From an uncultured Paracoccaceae bacterium (GTDB lineage: Bacteria > Pseudomonadota > Alphaproteobacteria > Rhodobacterales > Rhodobacteraceae), in contig CALFSV010000290.1 of NCBI GenBank assembly GCA_937916485.1, positions 1 through 9,828 of the forward strand: a stretch of 9,828 bases of DNA. The letters are read 5' to 3'. Shown one piece after another: positions 1 to 6,829 of the stretch; within the stretch, counting starts at the first letter, position 1; each line of letters starts with the position of its first letter. Position numbers and translations under genes: made by a program. Below the pieces are notes generated by a model, which had not been told where the DNA came from, searched no databases, and saw nothing but the letters and a program-made list of their open reading frames with translations.

Positions 1-91
1 TCAGATCGCCCAAACGCAGCTCAAAGGAATCAAAGCCGCGCTGCTCTTCTTCCTTCACAACGTTTCTGCGCGAAAATCTACGCAAGATCAT
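1..91 (-). CDS. 5' fragment of a RodZ-like helix-turn-helix protein (partial, runs off left edge)
   Basis: An ATG at 91 opens a frame that stays open to the window edge (30 codons). The peptide is rich in basic residues, then acidic (EEEQ), and ends in GFDSFELRLGDL. The segment FDSFELRLGD resembles the N terminus of the cytoplasmic helix-turn-helix/DUF4115 (RodZ-like) proteins of Rhodobacterales, where this stretch leads into the helix-turn-helix domain. An AGG-containing ribosome binding site lies about 7 bases upstream (GGCAGGTAGC before the ATG). It is co-directional with hemA, 108 bases downstream of the hemA stop. The helix-turn-helix itself lies outside the window, so the identity is from memory of family N termini only. 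That this is a real gene start is more secure than its name. Confidence 0.5.
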   Translation of the reverse strand, partial: MILRRFSRRNVVKEEEQRGFDSFELRLGDL

Positions 92-199
92 GCTACCTGC
101 CCTTCACTGCTGAGGCTTTTGCCCGAAAAGTCGATTCGAGCACTGCCCTTTGTTTCGAACAAGATAGCACATGCCAAGATTTATTGCACCTGCCAAGCC

Positions 200-1447
200 T
201 CAGGCGGACATTTCGGCACGGTTCAGCGCACAGTGACTCCAAAGCGCGTCCATAGCAGTCACCAGCTTGTCCATTTCGCGCGGCCCGTGGACCGGTGATG
301 GGGTGAAGCGCAGACGCTCTGTGCCGCGTGGCACCGTGGGATAGTTGATGGGCTGCACATAGATGCCATAGCGCTCTAGCAGCATATCGCTCAGCTTTTT
401 GGTATGAACCGGATCGCCGACAATGACGGGGATAATGTGGCTGCCGTGATCGATGATCGGCAGACCCATCCCTTTGAGACGCATCTTCAGAATTTTCGCT
501 TGTGTCTGGTGCTGTTCGCGCAGCGTCCGGTCCGTCTTGAGAAACCGCACGGAGGCCGCAGCCCCTGCCGCTACAGCGGGTGCCAGCGAGGATGTGAAGA
601 TAAAGCCTGGCGCGTAAGACCTTACGGCGTCACACATTTTCGCGGAGGCCGCGATATAGCCGCCCATAACACCATACGCCTTGGCCAGCGTGCCGTTGAT
701 AATGTCGAGACGGTGCATAAGGCGGTCACGCTCGGCCACCCCCGCCCCGCGCGGGCCATACATGCCTACGGCGTGGACCTCATCGATATAGGTCAGTGCG
801 CCGAAATCGTCCGCCAGATCGCAGATCGCTTCGATCGGGCCAAAATCGCCATCCATGGAATAGACGCTCTCGAAGGCGATCAGCTTGGGTGCGGCAGGAT
901 CATCAGCGGCCAGAAGCTCGCGCAGATGCGCTACGTCATTATGCCGGAAAATCCGTTTGGCGCCGCCATTGCGGCGCACGCCCTCGATCATCGACGCATG
1001 GTTCAGCGCGTCCGAGTAGATGATCAGGCCCGGAAACAATTTAGGCAAAGTGCTTAAAGTTGCATCATTCGCAATATACGCGGAAGTGAATAGCAGCGCC
1101 GCTTCCTTGCCATGCAGATCAGCAAGCTCCGCCTCAAGCTCTTTGTGATAGATCGTGGTGCCCGAGATATTCCGCGTCCCGCCCGAACCCGCGCCAGTGG
1201 CCTCAATCGCCTCAACCATCGCGTCCAGCACGACAGGGTTTTGCCCCATGCCGAGGTAGTCATTGCCGCACCACACGGTGATATCCTGCTCTGTCCCATC
1301 CGGACGGCGCCATGTCGCATGCGGAAACTGCCCCCGGCGGCGTTCGATATCAATGAAGGTGCGATAGCGCCCCTCTTCGTGCAACCGGTCCAGAGCCTCA
1401 TCAAGCTTTGCGGAATAGTTCGTCGGTGTGGTCGTTGGTATTGTCAC
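200..1447 (-). CDS. hemA: 5-aminolevulinate synthase
   Basis: This pyridoxal-phosphate enzyme condenses glycine with succinyl-CoA to 5-aminolevulinate, the first step of the C4 route to heme and bacteriochlorophyll in alphaproteobacteria. The product is 415 residues, close to the usual ~400-410. Visible family landmarks are [13 protein letters not shown] near residues 25-37, the WCGNDYLGM segment at 59-67, the [11 protein letters not shown] glycine loop at 87-97, YIDEVHAVG at 220-228 (Asp222 for the pyridine nitrogen, His225), and [13 protein letters not shown] with the Schiff-base lysine at Lys256. The start is GTG at 1447. No ATG lies between it and the conserved region, and AAGGG sits about 10 bases upstream. 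A perfect-core FNR box lies 142 bases upstream, matching the known anaerobic control of hemA in Rhodobacter. The related fold-type I enzyme 2-amino-3-ketobutyrate CoA ligase is less likely given the strong ALAS N terminus. Confidence 0.96.
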   Translation of the reverse strand: MTIPTTTPTNYSAKLDEALDRLHEEGRYRTFIDIERRRGQFPHATWRRPDGTEQDITVWCGNDYLGMGQNPVVLDAMVEAIEATGAGSGGTRNISGTTIYHKELEAELADLHGKEAALLFTSAYIANDATLSTLPKLFPGLIIYSDALNHASMIEGVRRNGGAKRIFRHNDVAHLRELLAADDPAAPKLIAFESVYSMDGDFGPIEAICDLADDFGALTYIDEVHAVGMYGPRGAGVAERDRLMHRLDIINGTLAKAYGVMGGYIAASAKMCDAVRSYAPGFIFTSSLAPAVAAGAAASVRFLKTDRTLREQHQTQAKILKMRLKGMGLPIIDHGSHIIPVIVGDPVHTKKLSDMLLERYGIYVQPINYPTVPRGTERLRFTPSPVHGPREMDKLVTAMDALWSHCALNRAEMSA

Positions 1448-1503
1448 GGGGGGGCTACCCTTCTTCTTCGTCCCCGCATCGCGCGTTGCAGGGTATTGAG
1501 CAT
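1444..1503 (-). other. possible 19-codon leader ORF overlapping the hemA start
   Basis: Upstream of hemA on the same strand, an ATG at 1503 opens a short frame with a basic run (RGRRRR) near its middle. Its TGA stop overlaps the hemA GTG start (the shared bases read GTGA). Such overlap can permit translational coupling. No good ribosome binding site is visible before the ATG, so it may be chance. Confidence 0.2.
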
Positions 1504-1555
1504 AAAATGCTAGGATTTCGTTGCTTGGTTTGGATATAGATCGCGCTCAGGTTCG

Positions 1556-1568
1556 GCAACAGGTTACA
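1556..1568 (-). promoter_or_regulatory. candidate -10 element of an FNR-dependent hemA promoter
   Basis: Read on the minus strand, TGTAAC at 1568-1563 sits where a -10 hexamer is expected if the FNR box at 1589-1602 is centred about 40 bases upstream of the transcript start, as in class II FNR promoters. The inferred start is near 1554-1556, giving a leader of about 107 bases. The spacing is seen; the promoter is inferred. Confidence 0.35.
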
Positions 1569-1588
1569 AAATGCCGCGCTGGAAAAAC

Positions 1589-1602
1589 TTGATCCAGGTC
1601 AA
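1589..1602. promoter_or_regulatory. FNR/FnrL binding site upstream of hemA
   Basis: TTGATccagGTCAA matches the FNR-type consensus TTGAT-N4-ATCAA with one change, and TTGA/TCAA cores on both sides are intact. hemA of Rhodobacter sphaeroides is a known FnrL target, so a site in this position fits a conserved oxygen response. The site lies between divergent genes, 142 bases from the hemA start and 79 bases from the M20 start. Geometry favours hemA. Confidence 0.75.
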
Positions 1603-1680
1603 TTGAGCCAATTGGCTGGACACCCCTGCGGCGGCTGATACGCTCCCTGCGTCAATCCCCCCAGCCCGAGGTGCCCGCCC

Positions 1681-3063
1681 ATGTCCCTGACCGCCATTCT
1701 CGACCGTATCGACGCCGAGCTTCCCGCCGCGACAGAGCGACTGCTGGAGCTGATGCGCATCCCGTCAATCTCCACCGATCCCGCTTATGAGGCACAATGC
1801 GAGGAAGCAGCGGACTGGCTGGTGCGCGACCTTCAAAGCTTTGGGGTGAAAGCGGAAAAACGCGCCACACCCGGCCATCCGATGGTCGTAGGTCATGTGG
1901 ACGGCCCCAAAGGTGCAACAGGCCGTCATGTGCTGTTTTACGGCCATTACGATGTGCAGCCCGTGGACCCGTTAGAGCTTTGGACCTCCGATCCGTTTGA
2001 CGCGAAAGTCGAAGACACGCCCAAGGGTCAGGTGATCCGCGGGCGCGGAGCGGGCGACGACAAGGGTCAGCTGATGACCTTTCTGGAGGCCTGCCGCGCT
2101 TACCGCGACGTGACCGGGGACATGCCCTGCAAGATCACCTTCTTTTTCGAGGGCGAGGAAGAATCAGGCTCTCCCTCGCTCATCCCCTTCATGCGGGAAA
2201 ATGCCGAAGCGCTGCGCGCCGATATCGCCCTCATCTGCGACACTGGGCTTTTTCAGTCCAAAACGCCCGCCATCGTGACCATGCTGCGCGGTATGGTGAG
2301 CGAGGAGGTCAAGATCATCGGGCCGAAGATGGACCTGCATTCGGGCTTCTTCGGCGGGCTGGCGATGAACCCTATCCGGGTGCTCTCGGACATGCTCGCG
2401 GGCCTGCATGACGCCACGGGCCGCGTGACGCTTGAGGGGTTCTATGACGGCATCCCCGAACTCAGCCCGGAGCTGCGCGCGCAGTGGGAGGGGCTTGGGT
2501 TTGACCACGCCAGCTTCCTCGGCGATGTGGGCCTCGCACAGCCCGCGGGCGAAGATGGGCGCATGCCGCTCGAGATGATCTGGTCACGCCCCACGGCGGA
2601 AGTGAACGGCATCTGGGGCGGCTATACGGGTGCCGGCTTCAAGACCGTGCTGCCCTCCGAGGCGAGCGCCAAGATCAGCTTCCGCCTTGTCGAGGGGCAA
2701 GACCCGGACCGCGTGCGCGATGCGTTCCGCGCCCATGTGGCCGCCCACTTGCCTGCGGATTGCACCGCCGAATTCCACGCCCATGGCGGCAGCCGCGCAG
2801 GCATCATGGAGACGAGCGATCCGGCGTTCGAGGCCGCACGGGCCGCACTCTCAGACGAATGGCCCCTCCCCGCCGCCTATGTCGGCTGCGGCGGCTCCAT
2901 CCCCATCGCCGGGCATTTCGGCGAGATTTTGGGCATGACCGCAATGCTCATCGGCTTTGGCAAGGATGACGACGCCATCCACTCACCCAACGAGAAATAC
3001 GACATGGAGAGCTTTCACAAAGGGACGCGCAGCTGGGCGCGGATTTTGGATGCGCTGCGGTGA
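1681..3063 (+). CDS. M20 family metallodipeptidase (carnosinase/CPG2-like)
   Basis: This is a cytoplasmic di-zinc aminoacylase/dipeptidase of 460 residues, a typical length for M20 dipeptidases, with no signal peptide. The metal and catalytic residues are all visible. YGHYDVQPVDP has His89 for the first zinc. GRGAGDDKGQ has the bridging Asp126. EGEEESGS at 157-164 has the catalytic base Glu160 and metal ligand Glu161. CDTG has Asp187, and AIHSPNE has His434. The middle of the chain (LHSGFFGG onward) is the lid/dimerisation domain. The start ATG is preceded by GAGGTG. It is divergent from hemA and convergent with bhcR. The natural dipeptide substrate cannot be read from sequence. The last ~110 bases recur in diverged form at 9253-9363. 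Confidence 0.93.
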   Translation: MSLTAILDRIDAELPAATERLLELMRIPSISTDPAYEAQCEEAADWLVRDLQSFGVKAEKRATPGHPMVVGHVDGPKGATGRHVLFYGHYDVQPVDPLELWTSDPFDAKVEDTPKGQVIRGRGAGDDKGQLMTFLEACRAYRDVTGDMPCKITFFFEGEEESGSPSLIPFMRENAEALRADIALICDTGLFQSKTPAIVTMLRGMVSEEVKIIGPKMDLHSGFFGGLAMNPIRVLSDMLAGLHDATGRVTLEGFYDGIPELSPELRAQWEGLGFDHASFLGDVGLAQPAGEDGRMPLEMIWSRPTAEVNGIWGGYTGAGFKTVLPSEASAKISFRLVEGQDPDRVRDAFRAHVAAHLPADCTAEFHAHGGSRAGIMETSDPAFEAARAALSDEWPLPAAYVGCGGSIPIAGHFGEILGMTAMLIGFGKDDDAIHSPNEKYDMESFHKGTRSWARILDALR

Positions 3064-3072
3064 GTTGGGGGA
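2961..3072 (+). repeat. 3' end of the M20 gene, the intact copy of a duplicated segment
   Basis: This stretch, codons ~428-460 plus nine bases past the stop, aligns to 9253-9363 in the same orientation. By eye there are about 11 mismatches and one single-base gap, or roughly 90 percent identity. The two copies bracket the bhc gene cluster. Confidence 0.85.
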
Positions 3073-3244
3073 ATGTGCCGAGCGTGACGGCAGCGTAAAC
3101 CGAAGCGAAGGGCGTCTTTAAGCCCTGTTAAACAGCGTTTCGCACTGCTGCGACCGTCTGCTGGAGGGTCATCGAACATGAGACGCCCGAGGCGCCCCCG
3201 CTATCACCCTAGATCAACCGAACCATCCGCCCTGACAACTCGAT

Positions 3245-3258
3245 AGTTGAGCTCAACT
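3245..3258. repeat. 14-bp perfect palindrome
   Basis: AGTTGAGCTCAACT is fully self-complementary. A further CAACT at 3236-3240 could pair alternatively with the left half. There is no T-run, so it is not an obvious terminator. Its role is unknown. Confidence 0.55.
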
Positions 3259-3512
3259 TGCCACCGATTGACTGCCCACCCCGCGCCAGTGTCCGAGGTG
3301 CCGCGCGCCTCCCAAGGGCTTTCAATGCAAACCGCAGAGACATACGGAGCGTGCAGGAGCAAAGGATACATCAAGCACGGCGCGTCACCGCGAGGTCCCA
3401 GACAAAACTCGTCTATGGGTATCAATGTTTCATCAACTTTACGGTCACTGCTCAGTCAGGGGCGAGTAATCTACGCGTCTGAAGGTCACTTTGAATTGCC
3501 CAAAAGCAAGCC

Positions 3513-3529
3513 ATGGCCCGACGGGCCAT
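3513..3529 (-). terminator. candidate terminator of bhcR
   Basis: ATGGCCC-GAC-GGGCCAT forms a perfect 7-bp GC-rich stem with a 3-base loop, about 40 bases past the bhcR stop. On the minus strand it is followed by GGCTTGCTTTT, a weak T-rich tail. Palindromicity is seen; the function is inferred. Confidence 0.45.
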
Positions 3530-3568
3530 AATCTCAGTGTCCGGCGCACTCATGGCGCTTAGCCGCGA

Positions 3569-4411
3569 TTAGCTTTTGCCGTCCCCCCCACCGATTGCGA
3601 TCGACAGCGCGTGTGCGGCGGCAACGACCTCTGTGCCAAACTTGGCGATCTGATCTGTGCCAACTCGTGACGTCGGGCCGGATACGGATATGCCCGCCAC
3701 TGCTTCGCCGAAGATGTCAAAAACCGGAGCCGCGATACAGCGCATACCGATATTGCGTTCCTCGCCATCAGTGGCATAGCCGCGGTCGCGGGCCTCGGAA
3801 AGGTCGGCGAGCAAGGCGGCGCGGTCCGTCAGGGTGAATTCCGTGAACTGCTCCAACGGTGATGCCGATAATATCTTGTCAATCCGCGCTATATCCATCT
3901 GCGCCAGCAGCGCCTTACCAATGCCTGACGCATGCAGCCGCGACAATGTTCCGGGAGGAAAGAACGCCCGAATGCTGGCGTGCGTTTCGACCTGACTGAC
4001 GAACAAGACATATCCGTTTTGTTCAATCCCAAGGTTCGCGGTCTCTCCGGTGGCCTCCATCAGCTGCCGCATGATCGGGCGTGCCCTATCCACCAGCGAG
4101 GTCCGTTTGAGAAACCGCGACCCAATGACAAAGGCGCGCGGGCCGATGTGCCAGACCTGATCAAGTTGATCGAACTCAACCAGCCCCCTGCTCTCCAAGG
4201 TGACAAGGATACGATACACCGTCGCCGGAGATTCGTCTAAGTCGGACGCCAAAGCAGAGAGCGTCTTGCCCTGCTTCTCGCTCAGAAACTCGAAAACCCC
4301 CATCGCGCGATCCAGCGATTTAATAGTGTTCTGATCGGTTTTGTCGTCCCAGCCACGGGGCCTGCCGCGTGACTTTCGGTGGGTCCGTTTCGCATCTTCC
4401 CGAGAATTCAT
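3569..4411 (-). CDS. bhcR: IclR-family regulator of the beta-hydroxyaspartate cycle
   Basis: The 280-residue product has an IclR winged helix-turn-helix at about 28-85 (SLDRAMGVFEFLS... ESPATVYRILVTLESRGLV) followed by the IclR effector-binding domain at about 100-270. The latter includes LHASGIGKALLA and GYATDGEERNIGMRCIAAPVFD, which are typical of the family. An N-terminal basic tail carries RGRPRG at 15-20, an AT-hook-like core. The ATG at 4411 is chosen over an upstream TTG at 4474. GAGGT sits 7 bases before it, and the TTG lies inside the candidate -35 box. The gene is divergent from bhcA. In Paracoccus denitrificans the homologue is the glyoxylate-responsive regulator of the bhc genes. 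The role here is inferred from family plus the exact bhcR/bhcABCD arrangement. Confidence 0.88.
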   Translation of the reverse strand: MNSREDAKRTHRKSRGRPRGWDDKTDQNTIKSLDRAMGVFEFLSEKQGKTLSALASDLDESPATVYRILVTLESRGLVEFDQLDQVWHIGPRAFVIGSRFLKRTSLVDRARPIMRQLMEATGETANLGIEQNGYVLFVSQVETHASIRAFFPPGTLSRLHASGIGKALLAQMDIARIDKILSASPLEQFTEFTLTDRAALLADLSEARDRGYATDGEERNIGMRCIAAPVFDIFGEAVAGISVSGPTSRVGTDQIAKFGTEVVAAAHALSIAIGGGDGKS

Positions 4412-4431
4412 AAGCGCTACCTCAATTTTTT

Positions 4432-4446
4432 TGAAAACCGTATTCA
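4432..4446. promoter_or_regulatory. IclR-like operator O1 at the bhcR promoter
   Basis: TGAAAACCGTATTCA is a 15-bp palindrome with 6 of 7 base pairs matched, the size and TGAA/TTCA shape of IclR-family sites. It overlaps the candidate bhcR transcription start and the edge of its -10 box, suggesting autorepression. The palindrome is seen; binding by BhcR is inferred. Confidence 0.55.
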
Positions 4447-4474
4447 CCATATGAAAAACATAAGTACCTGACAA
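4446..4474 (-). promoter_or_regulatory. candidate sigma-70-type promoter of bhcR
   Basis: On the minus strand, TTGTCA (4474-4469) and TATGGT (4451-4446) are separated by exactly 17 bases. They match the -35 consensus in 5 of 6 and the -10 consensus in 4 of 6 positions. The predicted start near 4439 gives a leader of about 28 bases with the ribosome binding site inside it. Confidence 0.5.
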
Positions 4475-4502
4475 TAGGCATTTATTTACATCATCACCTA
4501 AA

Positions 4503-4517
4503 TGAAAAATGTTTTCA
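4503..4517. promoter_or_regulatory. IclR-like operator O2 upstream of bhcA
   Basis: TGAAAA-ATG-TTTTCA is a perfect 15-bp palindrome with a 3-base centre, centred 71 bp from O1. It lies 63-77 bases before the bhcA ATG, just upstream of a TATAGA (4529-4534) that may be the -10 of the bhcABCD promoter. No good -35 is visible there, which fits a regulator-dependent promoter. Confidence 0.6.
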
Positions 4518-4528
4518 AAAAAATATCT

Positions 4529-4534
4529 TATAGA
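4529..4534 (+). promoter_or_regulatory. possible -10 box of the bhcABCD promoter
   Basis: TATAGA lies about 46-51 bases before the bhcA start, immediately downstream of operator O2. It matches 4 of 6 positions of the -10 consensus, and there is no clear -35 partner at 16-18 bases. Assigned by position only. Confidence 0.3.
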
Positions 4535-4579
4535 TCAGCTGGCCTCTAGGTTGCGCCTAACACTGAAAAGGATATCACC

Positions 4580-5746
4580 ATGAGCTTCCAGAACCCCGTT
4601 TTCATTCCCGGCCCGACCAATATGCCGGAGGCCATTCGCAACGCCTGCAACATGCCGACAATTGATCACCGATCCCCTACATTCGGTAAGATACTGCATC
4701 CCTGCATCGAAGGCGTCCGTCAGGTTCTGAAATCCGCAACGGCGCATGTCTTTATCTTTCCCTCCACAGGGACCGGCGGTTGGGAAACAACGCTGACAAA
4801 CACCCTGTCCAAAGGTGACAAGGTTCTGGTCGCGCGCAACGGCATGTTCTCGCATCGCTGGATCGACATGTGCCAGCGTCACGGTTTGGACGTTCAGATC
4901 GTAGAGACACCATGGGGCCATGGCATTCCGGCCGAGGCTTTCGCCGATATCCTCAAGGCCGACACCCATCACAAGATCAAAGCGGTTCTGGCGACGCATA
5001 ATGAAACAGCAACCGGCGTTAAATCGGACATGGCTGCCGTCCGTGCCGCTATAGATTCAGCAAGCCACCCAGCCCTGTTTTTCGTAGACGGCGTCAGCTC
5101 CATCGGGTCCATGGATTTCCAGTTTGACGCATGGGGCGTGGATGTTGCTGTGACGGGCAGCCAGAAGGGCTTTATGTTGCCCGCGGGTCTGGCCATCGTT
5201 GGCTTCTCGGACAAGGCCATTGCCGCAACCGAAACGGCCAGTTTGCCACGCACCTTCTTTGATATCAGGGACATGCAGAAAGGCTACGCAAACAACGGCT
5301 ACCCCTACACGCCTCCCGTCGGCCTGATGAACGGCCTGAAGCTGTCGCTTGAAATGCTGCTGGACGAAGGCATCGACAATGTCATCGCGCGTCATGCCCG
5401 GATCGCAACCGGCGTGCGCCATGCAGTTTCCGCATGGGGGCTTGAGCTTTGTGCCGTTTCGCATGATCTATATTCCGACACAGTCTCAGCCGTTCGCACA
5501 CCCGAAGGCTTTGACGCGACAGACATCGTGACCCGCGCCGCCGATCAATATGGCGTTGCATTTGGTGTGGGCCTTGGCGAAGTGGCCGGGAAAGTGTTCC
5601 GCATCGGCCACCTCGGCAGCCTGACGGATGTGATGACCCTCAGCGGGTTAGCCACAGCCGAGATGTGCATGGTGGATCTGGGACTGGACATCAAACTTGG
5701 CTCTGGCGTTGCAGCAGCACAAGAATTCTATCGCTACGGTTCATAA
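4580..5746 (+). CDS. bhcA: L-aspartate:glyoxylate aminotransferase
   Basis: BhcA is a fold-type I PLP aminotransferase of the alanine-glyoxylate/serine-pyruvate aminotransferase group. It transfers the amino group of L-aspartate to glyoxylate, giving glycine and oxaloacetate, and is the entry and exit step of the beta-hydroxyaspartate cycle. The 388-residue chain shows the family N terminus FIPGPTNMP, the PLP phosphate region PSTGTGGWE at 61-69, VDGVSSIG with Asp170 for the pyridine nitrogen, and TGSQKGFMLPAGLA with the Schiff-base Lys196. AAAAGGA lies 7 bases before the ATG. It is the first gene of bhcABCD, with bhcB starting 12 bases after its stop. From sequence alone it could be a generic serine- or alanine-glyoxylate aminotransferase. 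The neighbourhood makes BhcA the best call. Confidence 0.92.
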   Translation: MSFQNPVFIPGPTNMPEAIRNACNMPTIDHRSPTFGKILHPCIEGVRQVLKSATAHVFIFPSTGTGGWETTLTNTLSKGDKVLVARNGMFSHRWIDMCQRHGLDVQIVETPWGHGIPAEAFADILKADTHHKIKAVLATHNETATGVKSDMAAVRAAIDSASHPALFFVDGVSSIGSMDFQFDAWGVDVAVTGSQKGFMLPAGLAIVGFSDKAIAATETASLPRTFFDIRDMQKGYANNGYPYTPPVGLMNGLKLSLEMLLDEGIDNVIARHARIATGVRHAVSAWGLELCAVSHDLYSDTVSAVRTPEGFDATDIVTRAADQYGVAFGVGLGEVAGKVFRIGHLGSLTDVMTLSGLATAEMCMVDLGLDIKLGSGVAAAQEFYRYGS

Positions 5747-5758
5747 GGAAAAACGCAG

Positions 5759-6712
5759 ATGTATATCCCCTCCTATCAGGACATGCTCGACGCTCACGAG
5801 CGGATCAAGCCCCATATCAACCGTACCCATGTGCGCACCTCTGACTATCTGAACGAGTTGACCGGTGCCGAGCTGTTCTTCAAATGCGAGAACTTTCAGG
5901 AACCGGGCGCGTTCAAGGTGCGCGGTGCCGCGAACGCAGTTTTCGGACTGAGCGATGAGGAGGCCAAGAACGGTGTCGCGACCCATTCGTCCGGCAACCA
6001 TGCGTCTTGCCTCAGCTATGCCGCGATGCGCCGCGGGATTCCCTGCAACGTGGTCATGCCCAGCACGGCCCCGCAGGCCAAAAAGGACACCGTGCGACGC
6101 TATGGCGGCATAATCACCGAATGCGAACCGTCGACAACATCACGCGAAGAGACTTTCGCCAAAGTACAGGCCGCAACGGGAGGCAATTTCGTGCATCCCT
6201 ACAACGACCCGCGCGTGATCGCAGGTCAAGGCACCTGCTCGAAAGAGTTCATCGAGCAAGTTGACGGGCTCGACATGATGGTCGCGCCCATCGGCGGCGG
6301 CGGTATGATTTCGGGCACCTGCCTGACGCTGTCCACACTGGCTCCCGAAGTACAGATCATCGCGTCCGAGCCTGAACAGGCCGACGACGCCTATCGCAGC
6401 TTCAAGGCCGGCTACATCATTGCCGACGATGCGCCAAAAACGATCGCTGATGGTCTGTTGGTCCCACTTAAGGATCTGACATGGCATTTTGTTTCCAACC
6501 AGGTGACCGACATTCTGACAGCGTCAGAAGAAGAGATCATCGACGCGATGAAAATCACCTGGAAGCACCTGCGAATCGTCATGGAGGCAAGCTGTGCTGT
6601 GCCGCTCGCGACCATCTTGAAGAACAAGGAGATGTTCGCAGGCAAGCGTGTTGGCGTTATTGTGACTGGCGGGAACGTCGATCTTGATAAATTGCCATGG
6701 GTAACCGCGTAA
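5759..6712 (+). CDS. bhcB: beta-hydroxyaspartate dehydratase
   Basis: BhcB is a fold-type II PLP enzyme of the serine/threonine dehydratase-serine racemase family. In the cycle it removes water from (2R,3S)-beta-hydroxyaspartate to give iminosuccinate. The 317-residue protein has no regulatory ACT domain, unlike long biosynthetic threonine deaminases. Visible landmarks are NFQEPGAFKVRGA with the Schiff-base Lys53, the SSGNHA substrate loop at 77-82, and the phosphate-binding glycine loop PIGGGGMISG at 177-186 (GGGG at 179-182). The ribosome binding site AAGGA overlaps the bhcA stop codon, so the two genes are tightly coupled. EutB of ectoine breakdown is a close relative and the main alternative. 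Adjacent bhcA and bhcC favour BhcB. Confidence 0.92.
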   Translation: MYIPSYQDMLDAHERIKPHINRTHVRTSDYLNELTGAELFFKCENFQEPGAFKVRGAANAVFGLSDEEAKNGVATHSSGNHASCLSYAAMRRGIPCNVVMPSTAPQAKKDTVRRYGGIITECEPSTTSREETFAKVQAATGGNFVHPYNDPRVIAGQGTCSKEFIEQVDGLDMMVAPIGGGGMISGTCLTLSTLAPEVQIIASEPEQADDAYRSFKAGYIIADDAPKTIADGLLVPLKDLTWHFVSNQVTDILTASEEEIIDAMKITWKHLRIVMEASCAVPLATILKNKEMFAGKRVGVIVTGGNVDLDKLPWVTA

Positions 6713-6829
6713 AATCGTAGCAGAACCTCTGTTAAACCGGTAAAATTTCCGATAAGAAACTTACAGCCTTCATCAGAAACACTGCACGCATTTTGCCCTG
6801 ACCTCACACCCTTGAACTGGAGATCTCCA
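6713..6829 (+). other. 117-base gap between bhcB and bhcC
   Basis: This is the longest gap inside the operon. It is A/T-richer than the flanking genes, and no strong hairpin or promoter pair is evident. TTAAACCGGTAAAATTTCCG is the most structured-looking part. An internal promoter or processing site is possible but unsupported. Confidence 0.4.

Larger units (their letters stand above)
3064..3568. other. 505-base intergenic region between the convergent M20 and bhcR genes
   Basis: No convincing gene is present. Open frames of 94 codons (plus, 3247-3531) and 73 codons (minus, 3204-3425, TTG start) overlap each other, lack good ribosome binding sites and resemble no family I recognise. The minus frame ends with a plausible-looking segment (NRWQVELNYRVVRADGSV) and could be a gene remnant. 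What is visible is a repeat-like stretch just after the M20 stop (to ~3152), a 14-bp perfect palindrome at 3245-3258 and the bhcR terminator candidate at 3513-3529. Confidence 0.6.
4425..4524. repeat. perfect 14-bp inverted repeat spanning the bhcR-bhcA intergenic region
   Basis: Left arm ATTTTTTTGAAAAC (4425-4438) and right arm GTTTTCAAAAAAAT (4511-4524) are exact reverse complements, separated by 72 bases. Each arm joins an A/T tract to one half of an operator palindrome, so the two operators are mirror-arranged with their A-tracts facing the two genes. Confidence 0.9.

Noticed and set aside
404..1057. Plus-strand open frame of 217 codons opposite hemA
   Set aside because: Shadow of hemA. 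The product has no family character, whereas the opposite strand encodes a complete ALAS with all motifs.
4412..4474. Upstream TTG start for bhcR at 4474
   Set aside because: It coincides with the candidate -35 box and lacks a ribosome binding site. ATG 4411 has GAGGT at 7 bases.
6812..6829. Upstream TTG start for bhcC
   Set aside because: It would place the ribosome binding site GGAG inside the coding region. ATG 6830 has ideal spacing and gives the usual 387-residue length.
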